A stretch of 64,000 bases of DNA, taken from assembly GCA_951230915.1 (NCBI GenBank), contig OX579635.1, positions 35,154,001 through 35,218,000 on the forward strand, written 5' to 3'. The stretch's first letter is position 1. Every line of letters begins with the position of its first letter. Shown one piece after another: positions 62,168-64,000 of this stretch. This DNA comes from Antitrichia curtipendula (taxonomy: Eukaryota > Streptophyta > Bryopsida > Hypnales > Leucodontaceae). Under the pieces are notes generated by a model. It searched no databases and had not been told where the DNA came from. It worked only from the letters and a program-made list of their open reading frames with translations. Made by a program: the position numbers and the translations under genes.

Positions 62168-63095
62168 TTTACCCGCCTAAAGGACCATTTGTCCCTTTGG
62201 GGGCCAAGTGGCAAGCCAAGTGGGATTTTGAGCAAGGACCTATGGTCACATTTTTTGTCCTGATTTTTTGAAACTTTTTTTTGAAGATAGAAAAATTGAT
62301 TAGCTTCCTGGGAATATAACTATTTTTTCAATCCGTGCCCGAGAACAAAAGTTATGCCCAAATACAATGGAGACGGGGACAGGGAGTAGCAAAAAATATT
62401 CAAATATTTGAATTTCTTTTTGAATTTTTTTTCCTCATAGATCATAATTTTTTCTATATGAAAGGCTTGGATTCATTCCATTATGATTTGTTATAGCTAG
62501 TCTTGTTTTGGGGGCAATTACAACATGCTTTTGGAGAAATAACTTGTAGGATTTATTCCTGAATGCAATTCTTACAATTTAAAAAAAAAAAGAATCCACA
62601 TGGTAAAATTTTTTGCTAGAACAATTTCACCATTGGGATTAGTGCATTTTAATTATATTTTAGAGATATTAGTAGTTAAGATTTTTCTTTTATCTCGTAC
62701 CTACTTCTACTTAACAATTTTTTAAAGTATGCAAATTAAGTTTTTTTGAATATGTTTTTTTTCCTAGACTCTCAACTCAATTTCCCACTACAAAGATTTA
62801 TAGCTCAAATTTTTGTAGTGCAAAAATTAAAGGTAAGAAAATTCAAAGTCGAATAATCTTATCCTACATTGTGTTGAAAAACTTATTTTTTTCACTTTAA
62901 ATAGAGATATCTTGCAAATTTGTGTAATCAAAATTTTTTAACTTTATTCCACACATTTTTAGACTAGGTAGGTGTAAGATCCTATAGTTAGATGTGAACA
63001 TAAAACAATTTTCAATTTTTTTTTACTCTTTGCTCTAAAAATGGCAGTTTTGAGTGTTTCTTGGCAGAAAAAAATCTTGGTCCTTCAGGGATTAA
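62168..63095 (-). mobile_element. Family A element, copy 10, upstream of the visible PLC exons
   Basis: TTTA-CCCGCCTAAAGGACC at the left and CCTTCAGGGA-TTAA at the right; 928 bp. The interior matches copy 9 in reverse orientation. The subterminal TTTGTCCCTTTGGGGGCCAA is a weakened version of the hairpin in copy 1. It should lie in the PLC intron leading to the N-terminal exons. Confidence 0.7.
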
Positions 63096-64000
63096 ATTAC
63101 ATGCAACTCTAAATTTTATATTTTATTACAAGAAACTGTATGTTATCTATAGGAAAATTTTCAATTATTTTGCTAAAAACATGTGATTGTTATTGATTAT
63201 AGACAAAGATGAATACAGATTGCAGTTTGCAAAATAAAACCAAGAAAATCCATTTACTTTGAAATCATTTCTTAAGGTGCTAATAGAAGTGGAGAATATT
63301 ATTAATTTTTTAAGTGATTGTTTTATATTTTGCACTGTCAACACTCTTAGTTATAAATATGAAGTCCAATTGCTACTAGGAAGATATATTATCCTTTATA
63401 AACTTGACTATTGGGAGGTGTTTTGCATATGTAAAGAAAATATATTTATATACATGCTGATTTTTTGAAATATTGAGAAATGATTTTAAAATTTTCATTT
63501 TTTGTAATGAAATATAGAAAAAAATTATAAACATTTTAATATATAATTTGGAATTTTAATAAAAGATGAAGGTTTGAGTGTAAAACAATCATTGTCATTT
63601 TAAATTAAAATATAAATAATTTATGGAAAAATTTGTCTAAAAATATAAAATATATATAATTTTTTATTTTAACACATATAGCTTGCAATTGCAATAATTA
63701 TTGATTTTTTAAGTTCTTATCAAGTAATTGTTTAAAAATTTATTGGTTTAAATTAAGTTCAAAATGACATTTTGAAATCTACAATTGAATTTGATTGAAG
63801 CACATCCATGTTTGAGGAAGCAAAGGCGTTTAGAGGTTAGAGCTTAGATTAAATTATGAATTGTTTTTTCAACATTTTTCACAAAGACACTAAAAATTAA
63901 CTAAATATACCTCAAATTTTATAATTTTGAACATGTTAGAATTGGATTTAGTACAAAAAAGTAGAGTAGCTTTACATTTAATATCACCGATGAATTCTTT
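63096..64000. other. AT-rich right edge, probably PLC intron
   Basis: No coding exon recognised. 63545-63695 is related to 56200-56370. At about 63828 GTTTAGAGG-TTAG looks like another family A right end, but no body could be joined to it. Confidence 0.35.

Noticed and set aside
63820..63842. An eleventh family A copy ending at GTTTAGAGG-TTAG
   Set aside because: Only the terminal nine bases match; the sequence to its left does not resemble any copy.
1..64000. CRISPR arrays, bacterial operons or organelle DNA
   Set aside because: No regularly spaced short repeats with unique spacers; genes have spliceosomal introns; FtsZ2 carries a transit peptide and introns, so it is nuclear.

Overview
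This is a stretch of a land-plant nuclear genome. The evidence is a plastid-division FtsZ2, a PLATZ zinc protein, an AWPM-19-like membrane protein, a plant-type PI-PLC and an ATK-type C-terminal-motor kinesin, all but one of them split by GT-AG introns. Genic DNA is moderately GC-rich, while the DNA between genes is very AT-rich and full of old repeats. I cannot name the species. An early-diverging land plant (bryophyte or lycophyte) is a guess, not a result.

Layout. (1) 1-3.6 kb: FtsZ2 on the minus strand, its last exon(s) beyond the left edge. (2) 6.6-7.7 kb: a single-exon PLATZ protein, plus strand. (3) 7.8-17 kb: AT-rich DNA with several small transposons, then a GC-richer leader-like region of unknown role. 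(4) 17.1-18.1 kb: a four-exon AWPM-19-like gene, plus strand. (5) 21.2-26.9 kb: a complete 17-exon kinesin-14, minus strand, 813 residues. (6) 27-38 kb: repeat DNA containing a dead PIF/Harbinger transposase. (7) 38.2-41.7 kb: a promoter made of about four degenerate ~100-bp repeats in front of a three-exon, 432-residue coiled-coil protein with one C-terminal membrane segment. (8) 42-52.6 kb: repeat DNA. (9) 52.7 kb to the right edge: the catalytic and C2 parts of a PI-PLC, minus strand, with large repeat-filled introns; its N-terminal exons lie outside.

The genes are unrelated housekeeping or regulatory genes and do not form a cluster. The most striking signal is in the non-coding DNA. About ten copies of one element family (family A, 0.33-1.1 kb) end in short inverted termini of the form CCCCTAAAG and nearly always abut TTAA on both sides, which is the insertion pattern of piggyBac-type transposons. 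A second family (family B, three copies) carries a terminal hairpin whose two arms have changed together between copies, followed by a degenerate TATCC-rich array. Two CACTA-type foldback elements, a 321-bp inverted-repeat element, a 121-bp tandem repeat and a perfect 25-bp hairpin complete the picture. No CRISPR array, bacterial operon, rRNA or convincing intact tRNA gene was seen.
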